From: VXPQ01 sp964608315
GTDB lineage: Bacteria; Bacteroidota; Rhodothermia; Rhodothermales; VXPQ01
Assembly: GCA_964608315.1 (NCBI GenBank)
Contig: CAZSNF010000010.1
Span: forward strand, 58,675-122,674
DNA: 64,000 nucleotides
Direction of reading: 5' to 3'
Shown: positions 34,980-43,817 of the stretch, one piece after another
How positions within the stretch are numbered: position 1 is the first letter of the stretch
Layout of the letters: every line of letters starts with the position of its first letter
Translations under genes and position numbers: made by a program
The notes under the pieces: generated by a model
Databases searched by the model: none
What the model was told of the DNA's origin: nothing
Seen by the model: only the letters and a program-made list of their open reading frames with translations

Positions 34980-36194
34980 ATGACCCGCACCACGCAAAAA
35001 GGCTCCTCCATCACCTTGCTCGGAACCGGCCTGATCGGCATGTTCTATGCGCTGGCCGTCAACGGTTCCCGGGGACGCGACCGCATCCGCAGCGTATTTT
35101 CGCGCAGCGCGGAGCGGGCGAAAACCTTCGCCGGAGAATGGGATATCGCCCACCATACCGACGATATGGAAACCGCCGTCCGGCATCCCGAAACGGACAT
35201 GGTAATCGTTGGCTTGCCTAACCATCTCCACGAAGAATGCGTACGCCTCGCGGCGGAAGCAGGCAAAGGCGTCCTGTGCACCAAGCCGCTGGGGCGGACC
35301 GCCGCCGAGGCGAAACGCATGCTGGACATGGTGGAAAAAGCCGGAGTTTTTAACGGCTATCTCGAAGACCTCGTGTACACGCCCAAGACGCTCAAGGCCA
35401 TCCGAAGCGTCCGGGAAGGCGCCCTCGGAGATATTTTATGGGTGCGCTCCCGCGAAACGCATCCGGGGCCGCACAGCGCCTGGTTTTGGGATATCGAGCA
35501 GGCCGGAGGGGGCGCGCTGATCGACATGGGATGCCACACCATCGAAATCGCCCGGAATTTCGTGGGCAAAAACAATCGTCCGACAGAAGTCATGTGCTGG
35601 GCCGACACGCTGGTCCATCCCGTCGATGCAGAAGATCACGGCGTGGCGCTCATCCGTTTCGAAAGCGGGGCGGTCGGGCAGATCGAGGTGAGCTGGGCGT
35701 TCCGGGGCGGCATGGACCTGCGCGACGAGGTAGCCGGAACAGAGGGCACGATCTGGCTCAACCACTGGCTGCGCACCGGATTCGAAATGTTCACTTCGGG
35801 AGAAACGGGGAGCTATGTGGCCGAAAAAGTGGAAACGCCCAGCGGATGGCTGTTCCCGGTGGGCGACGAGCCGAAGGCGCTCGGCTACGCGGACATGTTT
35901 CAGGACATGTTCGAGGCGGCGGAGGCGGACCGGGAGCCCATGGAAACGTTCTACGACGGATATGTCGTCAACGCGGTCCTTGACGCCTGCTATAAATCTG
36001 CGAAATCAAGGAGATGGGAACCCGTCGAACTGGACGACTGGCGGGCCGAAAAACCGCATCCGAAAGTGGCCCCCGTCGTGCGCGAGGCGGACGGACAGGT
36101 CATCATCAAGGAAGAGGTGTTGCCCGACGGCTCGAAGCGCCGCATCCTGAAAAACAGGCAAACGGGAGAAGTTACTCAAGTTATGCTCGACTAA
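34980..36194 (+). CDS. Gfo/Idh/MocA family oxidoreductase
   Basis: 404 residues. Rossmann start SITLLGTGLIGMFYALAV, then VIVGLPNHLHEECVRLAAEA and KGVLCTKPLGRTAAEAKRML, the conserved EKP-like K-P-L signature of the family. The C-terminal alpha/beta domain has the metal/substrate-proximal GGGALIDMGCHTIEIARNFV. These NAD(P)-dependent enzymes act on sugars, inositols or sugar acids. The next gene begins 4 bp after its stop. Confidence 0.9.
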   Translation: MTRTTQKGSSITLLGTGLIGMFYALAVNGSRGRDRIRSVFSRSAERAKTFAGEWDIAHHTDDMETAVRHPETDMVIVGLPNHLHEECVRLAAEAGKGVLCTKPLGRTAAEAKRMLDMVEKAGVFNGYLEDLVYTPKTLKAIRSVREGALGDILWVRSRETHPGPHSAWFWDIEQAGGGALIDMGCHTIEIARNFVGKNNRPTEVMCWADTLVHPVDAEDHGVALIRFESGAVGQIEVSWAFRGGMDLRDEVAGTEGTIWLNHWLRTGFEMFTSGETGSYVAEKVETPSGWLFPVGDEPKALGYADMFQDMFEAAEADREPMETFYDGYVVNAVLDACYKSAKSRRWEPVELDDWRAEKPHPKVAPVVREADGQVIIKEEVLPDGSKRRILKNRQTGEVTQVMLD

Positions 36195-36198
36195 CGCC

Positions 36199-37026
36199 TT
36201 GAACGGTTCGTCGGAAAATCCTGTCGTCCGCATCGCCATGTGGTCGGGACCGCGCAACATTTCCACGGCCCTGATGCGGTCATGGCAAGCCCGTGGAGAT
36301 ACGCTCGTAACGGACGAGCCGCTGTATGCGCATTATTTGCTGAAGACCGGCGCCCCGCACCCCGGACGCGACGAAATCATTGCGCAGGGCGAAACGGACT
36401 GGCGCAAGGCAGTGGCGCGGTTGACCGGCGAAACGGACAGCGAAGAATGCCTTCCCAAAGAGGCGAATCGCCGCGAAGCCTGGGCCCGCGACGGGACGGA
36501 GCGTCGGGATGCGCCCATTCGGAAGTACATCAGCTACCAGAAACATATGGCGCACCATCTCCTCCCGGAAATGGAGGGTCCCTGGCTGGATCGACTGCGA
36601 CACGCCTTCCTGATTCGCGATCCGGCGGAAATGGCGGTATCGCTGGCGCGCATCACGGGAAATCCCGGCCCGCACGATACCGGGCTGCCGAACCAATGCG
36701 CCCTGTACCGGCGCGTGACGCAGAGAATGGGACATCCGCCTCCTGTTATCGACGCGCGCGACGTGCTGGAGAACCCGGCCGGCGTGCTCGAAAAACTCTG
36801 TGCGGCGCTCGGCGTACCCTGGACTTCCTCCATGCTCTCCTGGAAGCCGGGCCTGCGGCCCGAAGACGGCGTCTGGGCTCGCCACTGGTACGACCAGGTC
36901 GCCACTTCGACGGGATTCCGATCCCGCCCCCCGGGAAACCGGGAGGTCCCGGAAGCGCTGCACGAACTGGTCGAGACCTGTCGCCCCCTGTACGAAGAAT
37001 TGCACCGCAACCGGATCACCGCCTGA
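36199..37026 (+). CDS. Sulfotransferase-like P-loop protein
   Basis: 275 residues from TTG 36199 (an ATG at 36238 is also possible). The N-terminus has the PAPS-binding-like P-loop RIAMWSGPRNISTALMRSWQ, followed by HAFLIRDPAEMAVSLARITG, which resembles the 3'-phosphate-binding RDP-x5-S motif of sulfotransferases. Late VIDARDVLENPAGVLEKLCA also fits. In plants a similar P-loop domain is fused to an aminotransferase class IV domain; here the aminotransferase gene starts one base after this gene ends, suggesting the two products work together. Substrate unknown. Confidence 0.75.
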   Translation: MNGSSENPVVRIAMWSGPRNISTALMRSWQARGDTLVTDEPLYAHYLLKTGAPHPGRDEIIAQGETDWRKAVARLTGETDSEECLPKEANRREAWARDGTERRDAPIRKYISYQKHMAHHLLPEMEGPWLDRLRHAFLIRDPAEMAVSLARITGNPGPHDTGLPNQCALYRRVTQRMGHPPPVIDARDVLENPAGVLEKLCAALGVPWTSSMLSWKPGLRPEDGVWARHWYDQVATSTGFRSRPPGNREVPEALHELVETCRPLYEELHRNRITA

Positions 37027-37027
37027 C

Positions 37028-37930
37028 ATGCTCCAGACTTTCGACGAGCGCAACCGAAACATACTGATCAATATCAACGGCGAACTGATTCCCCGGGACA
37101 AGGCGGGCATAAGTCCGTTCGACAGCGCAGTGCAGGGCGGAGATTTCGTATGGGAAGGACTGCGGCTGTACGAGGGACGCATTTTTCGGCTCGTCGAACA
37201 TCTCGACCGGCTGAAAGCGTCGGCGCAGGCGCTGGCCTTTGACGTCATCCCTTCGCACGAAGAAATGATCGAGGAAGTGCGGCGGACGCTGGAGGCCAAC
37301 GGCATGCGGGACGGGGTACACATCCGCCTGTCGCTGACGCGGGGGGTGAAAATCACATCGGGCATGGACCCGCGCCTGAACCAGAGCGGCCCGACCCTGA
37401 TCGTGCTGGCCGAATACAAGGCCCCCGTGTACCAGACGGACGGATTGACGCTGATAACGAGTTCCATCCGGCGCTTCCCGCCCGATTGCCTCGACCCGAA
37501 GATTCACCACGGCAATCTGCTCCAGTCCATTCTGGCGAAGGCGGAAGCGAATGCGGCGGGAGCAGACGATGCGCTGATGCTGGACCGCAGCGGATTCATC
37601 GCCGAAACGAACGCCACGCATATCTTTCTGGTGAAGAACGGAGCCGTGCTGACGGGGCATACCCATGCCTGCCCGGAAGGCATTACCCGGCAGGTTGTAC
37701 TGGAATTGTGCGCAGCGCACGGCATCGAATCCAATGTGCGGAATCTGTCCCTGACGGAAGCATATAGCGCGGACGAAATGTTCTGCACCGGAACGATGGG
37801 CGAACTGGCGGGCGTCGCCCGGCTGGACGGGCGGACGATCGGGGACGGGCGCATCGGGCCGATGACGCAGCGCCTTGCCGGATTGTATCGGGAGGAGACT
37901 GCGCGCAGCGGGGTCGCGGTGGTGGCATGA
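37028..37930 (+). CDS. Class IV aminotransferase, branched-chain-aminotransferase-like
   Basis: 300 residues from the ATG at 37028. The fold-type IV PLP enzyme motifs are visible: SAVQGGDFVWEGLRLYEGRI, the PLP Lys in DCLDPKIHHGNLLQSILAKA, DDALMLDRSGFIAETNATHI (phosphate-binding turn), and DEMFCTGTMGELAGVARLDG. It may act on branched-chain amino acids, D-amino acids or aminodeoxychorismate-like substrates; BCAT is the nearest look. It is the last of three tightly spaced genes. Confidence 0.88.
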   Translation: MLQTFDERNRNILININGELIPRDKAGISPFDSAVQGGDFVWEGLRLYEGRIFRLVEHLDRLKASAQALAFDVIPSHEEMIEEVRRTLEANGMRDGVHIRLSLTRGVKITSGMDPRLNQSGPTLIVLAEYKAPVYQTDGLTLITSSIRRFPPDCLDPKIHHGNLLQSILAKAEANAAGADDALMLDRSGFIAETNATHIFLVKNGAVLTGHTHACPEGITRQVVLELCAAHGIESNVRNLSLTEAYSADEMFCTGTMGELAGVARLDGRTIGDGRIGPMTQRLAGLYREETARSGVAVVA

Positions 37931-37970
37931 GGCAGATTGTAGAGACTATGGCTGGACTTCGTATATTAAG

Positions 37971-38061
37971 GATTCCTGATTATGCGGGGCCGCCACACTA
38001 CTTGCTTCGTCGTTCCTTGCCAGCGCAGCCTCTGCGATTTGTGGCCTTAATCGGAGTATCC
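37971..38061 (-). repeat. Repeat family A, 91 bp deletion derivative
   Basis: TTAA (37967-37970) precedes GGATTCCTGATTATGCGGGG; the right end is TTAATCGGAGTATCC. The L half (GCCGCCACACTACTTGCTTC, TCGTTCCTTGCCAGCGCAGC) is kept and the R half deleted. Confidence 0.7.
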
Positions 38062-38094
38062 TGCAAATAACGATTCAAAAAATCGGGGCAATCC

Positions 38095-39270
38095 ATGCAC
38101 ATTGAACACATTGAAATTCGGAACTACCGTTGCTTCCGTCATGCTGTGTTCGCAGATCTCCCGCAGATGACGGTGGTCGTTGGGGCCAACGGATCGGGAA
38201 AATCAACCCTGTTCGATGTATTCTCTTTCCTTAAAGAGGCGCTGGCTCGAAACGTTGGCGCGGCAGTAGCGCGACGAGGCGGATTTCGAGAACTTGTTAG
38301 TCGAGGCGAGAGAGGGCCAATCGCGATTACTGTGAAGTTCCGCGAACAAGGAGGGCGGCTGGCTACCTATATCCTGCAAGTAAATGAAAAACATGGACGA
38401 GTAGCGGTGCACCGTGAGATTCTACGTTATCGGAGAGGACAAAAAGGAAAACCGTGGCATTTCGTTGACTTTTCGCATGGCAAGGGAACAGCGATCACCA
38501 ATGAATCCGTTTACGGCCAGAAAGGCGCGGTGGAAAAGCGAGAGGAATACGAGCTTGACGATCCGGGCATATTGGCGATCAAGGGATTGGGACAATTCAG
38601 GGAATTTCGCGTCGTTTCGGAGTTCCGGGCGCTGATCGAGAACTGGCATGTCTCGGACTTTCACATCACGGATGCCCGCCCGAGCAGCGAAGCCGGTTAT
38701 GCCGAGCATCTATCCAGCCGAGGCGATAATATCGCGCAAGTCGCCCATTATCTTTACGAAAATCGCCGCGATGATTTCAGGCGAATACTGGAGGCCATGA
38801 GTCAGCGTATCCCAGGAGTAAATAGTGTCGAGGCTAAACCTACTGAAGACGGACGGCTGGTATTGCGTTTCAGGGACGGCAGCTTCAAAGATCCGTTTAT
38901 TGCACGCTATGTCTCTGACGGAACAATCAAAATGTTTGCTTATCTCGTGTTGTTATACGATCCAAGTCCACACCCCTTGCTGGCCGTCGAAGAACCTGAA
39001 AATCAACTGTATCCCGAATTGCTAATTGAATTGGCGGAAGAATTTCGGGGCTATGCGGGGCGAGGCGGACAGGTATTCGTATCAACGCACTCGCCCGATT
39101 TCTTGAATGGACTGAAACTTGAAGAAATCTTCTGGTTGAGTAAAAACGACGGTTTTACGACCTCATGTCGGGCATCCGGCAATGAACTGCTCCGCAATCT
39201 TGTCGCAGAAGGAGACTTGCCGGGCGCTCTCTGGAAACAAAAACTTTTCAAGGGGGCTGACCTGCAATGA
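38095..39270 (+). CDS. AAA_21-type ATPase of an ATPase/DUF4276 module
   Basis: 391 residues. IEIRNYRCFRHAVFADLPQM, Walker A VVVGANGSGKSTLFDV (30-37), KGLGQFREFRVVSEF, then PHPLLAVEEPENQLYPELLI (Walker B/signature) and GQVFVSTHSPDFLNGLKLEE (H-loop): RecF/OLD-class ATPase. In this family the ATPase is usually followed by a DUF4276 (TOPRIM-like) protein, as here, in modules regarded as conflict or defence systems. The ATPase is intact. Its codon use is less GC-biased than its neighbours, a sign of transfer. Confidence 0.85.
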   Translation: MHIEHIEIRNYRCFRHAVFADLPQMTVVVGANGSGKSTLFDVFSFLKEALARNVGAAVARRGGFRELVSRGERGPIAITVKFREQGGRLATYILQVNEKHGRVAVHREILRYRRGQKGKPWHFVDFSHGKGTAITNESVYGQKGAVEKREEYELDDPGILAIKGLGQFREFRVVSEFRALIENWHVSDFHITDARPSSEAGYAEHLSSRGDNIAQVAHYLYENRRDDFRRILEAMSQRIPGVNSVEAKPTEDGRLVLRFRDGSFKDPFIARYVSDGTIKMFAYLVLLYDPSPHPLLAVEEPENQLYPELLIELAEEFRGYAGRGGQVFVSTHSPDFLNGLKLEEIFWLSKNDGFTTSCRASGNELLRNLVAEGDLPGALWKQKLFKGADLQ

Positions 39271-39841
39271 AATACGTTGTATTCCTCGTTGAGGAACCCT
39301 CCATGCAAGTCCTGCTGGAAGTATTGCTGCCGAGGCTGCTCCCCGATTTGCCATTTCAGTGCATCCCGATGAAGGTAAAAACGATCTTGAGAAAAGTATT
39401 CCGCGCAAGTTGAAGGCTTGGCGTACGCCGGGCGTTCATTTCTGCGTGATTCGGGATAACGATGGTGCGGACTGCCGGAAATTAAAGCGAAAGATCGTCG
39501 CACTCTGCAAATCGAACGGACATCCCGATACGCTGGTGCGTATCGCTTGTCAGGAACTGGAGGCTTGGTACATCGGCGAACCGGATGCGCTTGCCGATGC
39601 TTTTGAAAGGGAGTCGCTGCGAGGTATTGGAAAAAAACGCAAGTATAGAAATTCAGACCTGATACAACGTCCTTCTGTAGAAATCGAACGGCTGATCCCG
39701 GAATTTTCCAAGTTGTCTGGAGCACGTCGCATCGCAAGACACCTGACGCGAGAACGTAACCGATCAACCAGTTTTCGCATATTTATGGATGGACTTGAGG
39801 ATTTCGTTCGAAAAGTCGGGATTACGCCGGATCAGACTTGA
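39267..39841 (+). pseudogene. DUF4276 family protein, disrupted by a frameshift
   Basis: The ATG at 39267 overlaps the ATPase stop and encodes MKYVVFLVEEPSMQVLLEVL, the normal DUF4276 start, but the frame ends at TGA 39414-39416. The continuation is in the -1 frame from about 39359 (HPDEGKNDLEKSIPRKLKAW, FCVIRDNDGADCRKLKRKI, VRIACQELEAWYIGEPDALA) to a stop at 39841. The GKND-LEKS, RDND and ELEAWY motifs are the conserved family core, with the acidic residues of a TOPRIM-like site. The break is near ATTTCAGTGCATCCC. It may be a real mutation, a sequencing error, or less likely programmed frameshifting. Confidence 0.75.
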
Positions 39842-39957
39842 GCGTAACGATCCTGCGGGTCCTGCTGATCGGAAAACAGATAAGGGAACCAAAAACGCTT
39901 GCCGCTATTTGCATGATGTCTCTCTTTCGGCATACCTGACCGTAACCCTTGCATACC

Positions 39958-40410
39958 ATGACGTTCCTTCGCTCTATCGCCCGCATCGCGATCAGCCTGC
40001 TCGTCGCAGCCGGATTTCTTGCCCAAACGACTTTCGCGCAGGAGATGCCCCGAACCGCAGCGCCCGAAGGCGCGGCGACGTATATCGTTAGCCCCGAAGA
40101 CGGCGCCACCATCAAGGGCGGCAAGGTGCATGTCGTGTTTGGACTGAAAGGCATGGGCATAGCGCCCGCCGGCATCGACTATCCCGACACCGGGCATCAT
40201 CACCTGCTGGTCAATGCGAAGGAATTGCCGCCTGCGAACATGCCTATCCCCACCGACGAAAACCATATCCATTTCGGGAAAGGCCAGACGGAAACCATGC
40301 TGGAACTGGAGCCCGGCGTCTACACCCTGCAACTGTTGCTCGGGGACAAGAACCACATTCCCCACGAGGCGCCGATCATGTCGGAGAAGATTACCGTGAC
40401 GGTGGAGTAG
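39958..40410 (+). CDS. DUF4399 family secreted protein
   Basis: 150 residues from ATG 39958. Signal peptide (MTFLRSIARIAISLLVAAGF, cleaved after TFA/AQ-like site). The mature part has the DUF4399 pattern: YIVSPEDGATIKGGKVHVVF, GLKGMGIAPAGIDYPDTGHH, then HHLLVNAKELP and LELEPGVYTLQLLLGDKNHI. The His pair followed by HIHFGKGQTET suggests a metal-binding rim, but function is unknown. The open frame can also begin at a TTG 9 bp earlier. Confidence 0.8.
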   Translation: MTFLRSIARIAISLLVAAGFLAQTTFAQEMPRTAAPEGAATYIVSPEDGATIKGGKVHVVFGLKGMGIAPAGIDYPDTGHHHLLVNAKELPPANMPIPTDENHIHFGKGQTETMLELEPGVYTLQLLLGDKNHIPHEAPIMSEKITVTVE

Positions 40411-40777
40411 AACGGCGCAGGCGCAGATAGTTGCGTATGCGGACGAAAGCATTGAAGCGTCCAGAACGCCGGGCCTGGATACGGCGTGGCCCCGAAGTCA
40501 TTGCATATGCCGGGGCAAGCAGGCTTTTCTTGCTGAGGAGCCATGTTCATACACAATATCGCCTGCCTTGTGCAATAACGGCTATTGACGAAGATGAACG
40601 AGGCTATTTGCCGGATAATGCGGCGTATGCACTGAACCCCCTTGTTGTCCCCGCTCTCCCCACTTCGGCGGGAACCCGATTTCGTATAAATATGAGTATA
40701 AAATTATGAACGTTCGCGCGCCGGTCGAATGCTTCCCGGCGGAATAATATTTGCACCATACGCAAAAGAGGCAGACT
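40411..40777. other. Intergenic stretch before the decarboxylase gene
   Basis: No convincing gene or repeat. A 92-codon frame is Arg/Leu-rich with no domain. The last ~100 bp are AT-richer and contain the decarboxylase ribosome site (AAGAGG at 40765). Confidence 0.35.
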
Positions 40778-42472
40778 ATGGCCGCGCCGTACAGAGAACT
40801 CATTCAGAATATACGACTCGCATTTCCCCAGCCGACTTCCGACCGGATTCACGATTCGTACCTGGTGCATTCGTTCATGAATGCGCTGAACCAGGTAGAC
40901 GCCCTGAAAATGCACTTGCCCATGCTCGGCCCCGTGGTCGAATCGAACTACGAGCAAGCGCGGCGCGCCGAATTGCCCAATGATATGTCCTCGGTGGAAG
41001 AGGTAACGTCCGAACTCGTAAGCTACCTGCGGGGCATGACCGTCGTCGGGCATCCGCGGACGCAGCAGAATGTGATCGCCCCGCCCACCATCCCCAGCGT
41101 GATCGGGGTATTGCTCGCCGCCCTGCACAATCCGAATCTGGGATGGGACGAACACAGCCGTCTTTTTGCGCTGGCCGAGGTCAAAGCCGCCGGCGTTACG
41201 GGGGGCCTCGTCGGCTACGATCAGGAACAGGCGGCGGGCCTGTTCACCTTCGGCGGCACGGGTACTTCGCTGTACGGAGTCCGGATCGGCCTGGAAAAAG
41301 CCTGCCCGGGCAGCCTGCGGCAAGGATTGTCCGAAGAGGCCGTGCTGTTCGTGGCGGACACAGGGCATTACTGCGCGTACAGCATTGCCGGATGGATCGG
41401 GATGGGATCGGACCAGGTAGTCTCCATCCCCACCACGCCCGAAAACGAAATCGACCTGCGCCTGCTGGAAGAAGCGGCTCGCAAAGCGCTGAAAGACGGC
41501 AAAAAAATCGCGGCCTTCATCGCCACCATGGGCAGCACCGATGCGTTCGGCGTGGACGACTTGCGGGCCATCGTGGCGCTCCGGGATACGCTGGTCGAGG
41601 AATTCGATCTCCCCTACCGCCCGCATGTGCACGCCGACGCGGTCATCGGGTGGGCCTGGTCCGTCTTCAACGACTACGATTTCGAGAAAAACGAACTGGG
41701 CTTTCGGCCCCGGACGCTGCGGGCGCTCGCAGGCGCCTGCCGGCAAATACGCCATCTCCCGCTCGCCGATTCCGTGGGCGTGGATTTTCACAAGACCGGT
41801 TTTACGCCGTACATATCCAGCCTCATTCTGGTCAAGAACTACCGGGACCTCCGGCTCCTGAAGCGCGACCGGGAACTGATGCCCTACCTCTATCAATTCG
41901 GGGAATACAAGCCGGGCATGTACACGCTGGAAACATCCCGATCCGCGGCGGGACCCATGGCGGCGCTCGCCAATTACCAATTGCTGGGCGTACAGGGCAT
42001 ACGCGCCCTGATAGGGCATCTCGTGGAGATGGCGCAGTTGCTGCGGGAGCATCTGGAGGGGCATGAGGGGGCCATTGTGCTGAATCGGGATAATTTCGGG
42101 CCGGTCACGCTGTTCCGGGTGTATCCCCCCGGCAAGGAAGTCCTCACGACGTTCTCGAACAGGCGGAAAGAATTCACGGACCCTGCCTGCCGGGACGCCC
42201 TGCTCGCCTACAACGACTACAATCGCAAGGTATCCGAGTACGTGCACAAGGAAGCCATGGCGGGACGAGGCGTGTTGCTGTCCCTGACGGACTGCTATCG
42301 ACACACCACCTATGGAGAACCCGTCGTGGCCATGAAATCCTACATCATGTCCCCGTTCGTGGACGAGGAAAGCGTGGAGATCATCGTGGAGAAAGTGCTG
42401 GAAGCGCGCGAGCGGCTGCGGCGAGACGCCACCCGCGAGCAAGATCAAAAAACGCCGCACTGGTTTGCGTAG
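40778..42472 (+). CDS. PLP-dependent group II decarboxylase-like protein
   Basis: 564 residues from the ATG at 40778, with AAGAGG 7 bp upstream. Fold-type I decarboxylase: GLFTFGGTGTSLYGVRIGLE (phosphate-binding turn), AVLFVADTGHYCAYSIAGWI (stacking region), AFIATMGSTDAFGVDDLRAI, VHADAVIGWAWSV, and the PLP Lys in SVGVDFHKTGFTPYISSLIL. This matches glutamate/diaminobutyrate/aromatic decarboxylase relatives, though H-A-D-A and D-F-H-K place it in a diverged subgroup. It probably decarboxylates an amino acid; substrate unknown. Confidence 0.82.
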   Translation: MAAPYRELIQNIRLAFPQPTSDRIHDSYLVHSFMNALNQVDALKMHLPMLGPVVESNYEQARRAELPNDMSSVEEVTSELVSYLRGMTVVGHPRTQQNVIAPPTIPSVIGVLLAALHNPNLGWDEHSRLFALAEVKAAGVTGGLVGYDQEQAAGLFTFGGTGTSLYGVRIGLEKACPGSLRQGLSEEAVLFVADTGHYCAYSIAGWIGMGSDQVVSIPTTPENEIDLRLLEEAARKALKDGKKIAAFIATMGSTDAFGVDDLRAIVALRDTLVEEFDLPYRPHVHADAVIGWAWSVFNDYDFEKNELGFRPRTLRALAGACRQIRHLPLADSVGVDFHKTGFTPYISSLILVKNYRDLRLLKRDRELMPYLYQFGEYKPGMYTLETSRSAAGPMAALANYQLLGVQGIRALIGHLVEMAQLLREHLEGHEGAIVLNRDNFGPVTLFRVYPPGKEVLTTFSNRRKEFTDPACRDALLAYNDYNRKVSEYVHKEAMAGRGVLLSLTDCYRHTTYGEPVVAMKSYIMSPFVDEESVEIIVEKVLEARERLRRDATREQDQKTPHWFA

Positions 42473-42734
42473 CGGGCGAAGGCGGGGCAATTCGAACGAA
42501 AAGCAGAGAGCCGCAACCACAGACAAATCGGAAATTCGTCGGCAATACATACCCTTTATTCAAAATTGAATTTTAACTTGTCCCGTGTTGTAAGATTTTT
42601 GGCGGGACAGAAGAGGGATGCAGAAAAGAACTTGCGCATTTAGAACAATTAATAGAGAAGGGGCGTTGGTTCTGGTTTTAACCCGCAATACGGCAGCGAG
42701 TCCTCCCAACCCTTTTACAGCCGTCCGGAACGGA
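42473..42734. other. Intergenic stretch at the left border of the tandem duplication
   Basis: AT-richer than the surroundings. No gene or repeat of families A or B seen. Confidence 0.3.
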
Positions 42735-42762
42735 AATATCCCGCATTTGTTGCCTTACGCAC

Positions 42763-42794
42763 CCAATAAGTAGACAGACCAATAAGTAGACAGA
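42763..42794 (+). repeat. 16-bp direct repeat, two copies
   Basis: CCAATAAGTAGACAGA occurs twice back to back. Unit 2 has one copy (44517 onward), ending GACGAAATCG. Confidence 0.75.
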
Positions 42795-42826
42795 ATTGGG
42801 CGGTTGGGTGGATTGCTGAATACAAA

Positions 42827-42866
42827 GTGGGGAACAAAACTCGTTTTGGGGCAAATCATTCCCCAC
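42827..42866 (-). other. Conserved hairpin downstream of coiled-coil gene, unit 1
   Basis: GTGGGGAA and TTCCCCAC arms around a 24-nt loop. The arms are identical in unit 2 (44565-44604) while the loop differs at several positions, so the stem appears to be maintained. It lies 3' of the leftward coiled-coil gene and may be a terminator-like or processing structure. Confidence 0.5.
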
Positions 42867-42903
42867 AACGGGGCAACAAGGAATTGCAACCTCTCGAAAA
42901 ACG

Positions 42904-43341
42904 TTATTTACGCAGCTGGACGAAACGAGCGGATGCGTTCCCGGCCGAGCGCGCAAAGTATGCATCCACGAACCACGCCCAGGAAGCAGGGACAAAGGCT
43001 CTGACAATCCTTGCCGTTACGCCCTGCTCGACCGAACTCTGCTCTATTGCGCCTTCCGTGGCTCCGCCTTGCTCTACTGCGCCTGTCTCGACTGGGCGCG
43101 GCGGGATTCCTATTTCAGTTTCGATCACGGCCAGCCGCTCCCGTACGTCGGACAGCGCCCCATGAACGGCTCGCAGCTCCTCCCGCATTTCCGTGCGCAT
43201 TTCTCGCATATCCGCCCTTAATTCCGTGCGCATTTCTCGCATATCCGCCCGGATTCCGTTGTAAAAGCCGAATAGCAACCCGGCGAACGTTACAACGAGG
43301 ACGCCGGCGGCGATCATGTCCCTCCATTCCCGATTTGTCAT
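42904..43341 (-). CDS. Small membrane coiled-coil protein, unit 1
   Basis: 145 residues from the ATG at 43341, with GAGG 9 bp upstream (an upstream ATG at 43374 lacks this). One membrane helix (MIAAGVLVVTFAGLLFGFY) is followed by an 11-residue repeat, RADMREMRTEL, present twice in tandem plus a partial third, then a coiled coil (VRERLAVIETEIGIP), an acidic spacer and a C-terminal aromatic segment (VPASWAWFVDAYFARSAGNA). No named family. It is duplicated in unit 2 with one repeat fewer. It resembles small phage- or nuclease-associated membrane proteins but the role is unknown. Confidence 0.65.
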   Translation of the reverse strand: MTNREWRDMIAAGVLVVTFAGLLFGFYNGIRADMREMRTELRADMREMRTEMREELRAVHGALSDVRERLAVIETEIGIPPRPVETGAVEQGGATEGAIEQSSVEQGVTARIVRAFVPASWAWFVDAYFARSAGNASARFVQLRK

Positions 43342-43495
43342 TTTGCGCCTCAACTTTTTGCTGCCTGCTGACAAGGTCAGAAACGCCCGGACAGGGGAGC
43401 AAGGTTCCAGTCCGCGAGGAAAAATTTATCCGCCCCCTGCATCTTACGGCGGAGAAAAAACCGGAGCGCAGAGCGGAACAAAGCGGGCGGTTAAA

Positions 43496-43749
43496 GGACA
43501 CTCTGATTAAATCTACTTCGATCAGCGCTTCACGTTCGTAGGTACAGGACATTGTGATGGCCTCGTTGAAATCAGCGGGAAACGCTACGAATTCGGGGCA
43601 TGGCGGACGTGAAGCGCCCTCCGGGAGGCTGCGAGAGGCACTCTGGCTGTGTCATTCCTCATTATGTGGAACCTGCCACATTGCTTCGTCATTCCTTGCC
43701 AGCGCGCCTCTCGCAGTCTCTGAACTTTGTACATTTAATCAGAGTATCC
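43496..43749 (-). repeat. Repeat family A, intact copy (254 bp), unit 1
   Basis: R end at left (GGACACTCTGATTAAATCTA), L end at right (TTTAATCAGAGTATCC). The 4-bp flanks are TAAA (43492-43495) and TAAA (43750-43753), a matched duplication that is not TTAA. It lies in the leader between the divergent coiled-coil and Uma2 genes. Confidence 0.93.
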
Positions 43750-43817
43750 TAAATTTTTTAACTCGGCGTATTCGGCGCCTTATTTTTTAAATTCTGATCT
43801 TTTCGGAGAGGCATCTC

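Noticed and set aside
39359..39841. The downstream DUF4276 frame as an independent short gene
   Set aside because: It lacks the family N-terminus, which is present just upstream in another frame directly overlapping the ATPase stop. A single frameshifted gene explains both parts.
43554..43790. A 78-codon frame through family A (beginning MMASLKSAGNATNSGHGG), seen also at 45250 and, fused, before coaX
   Set aside because: The frame is open only in some copies and is broken or shifted in others; there is no ribosome site, and base changes follow hairpin pairing rather than codon positions. It is treated as a by-product of the repeat.
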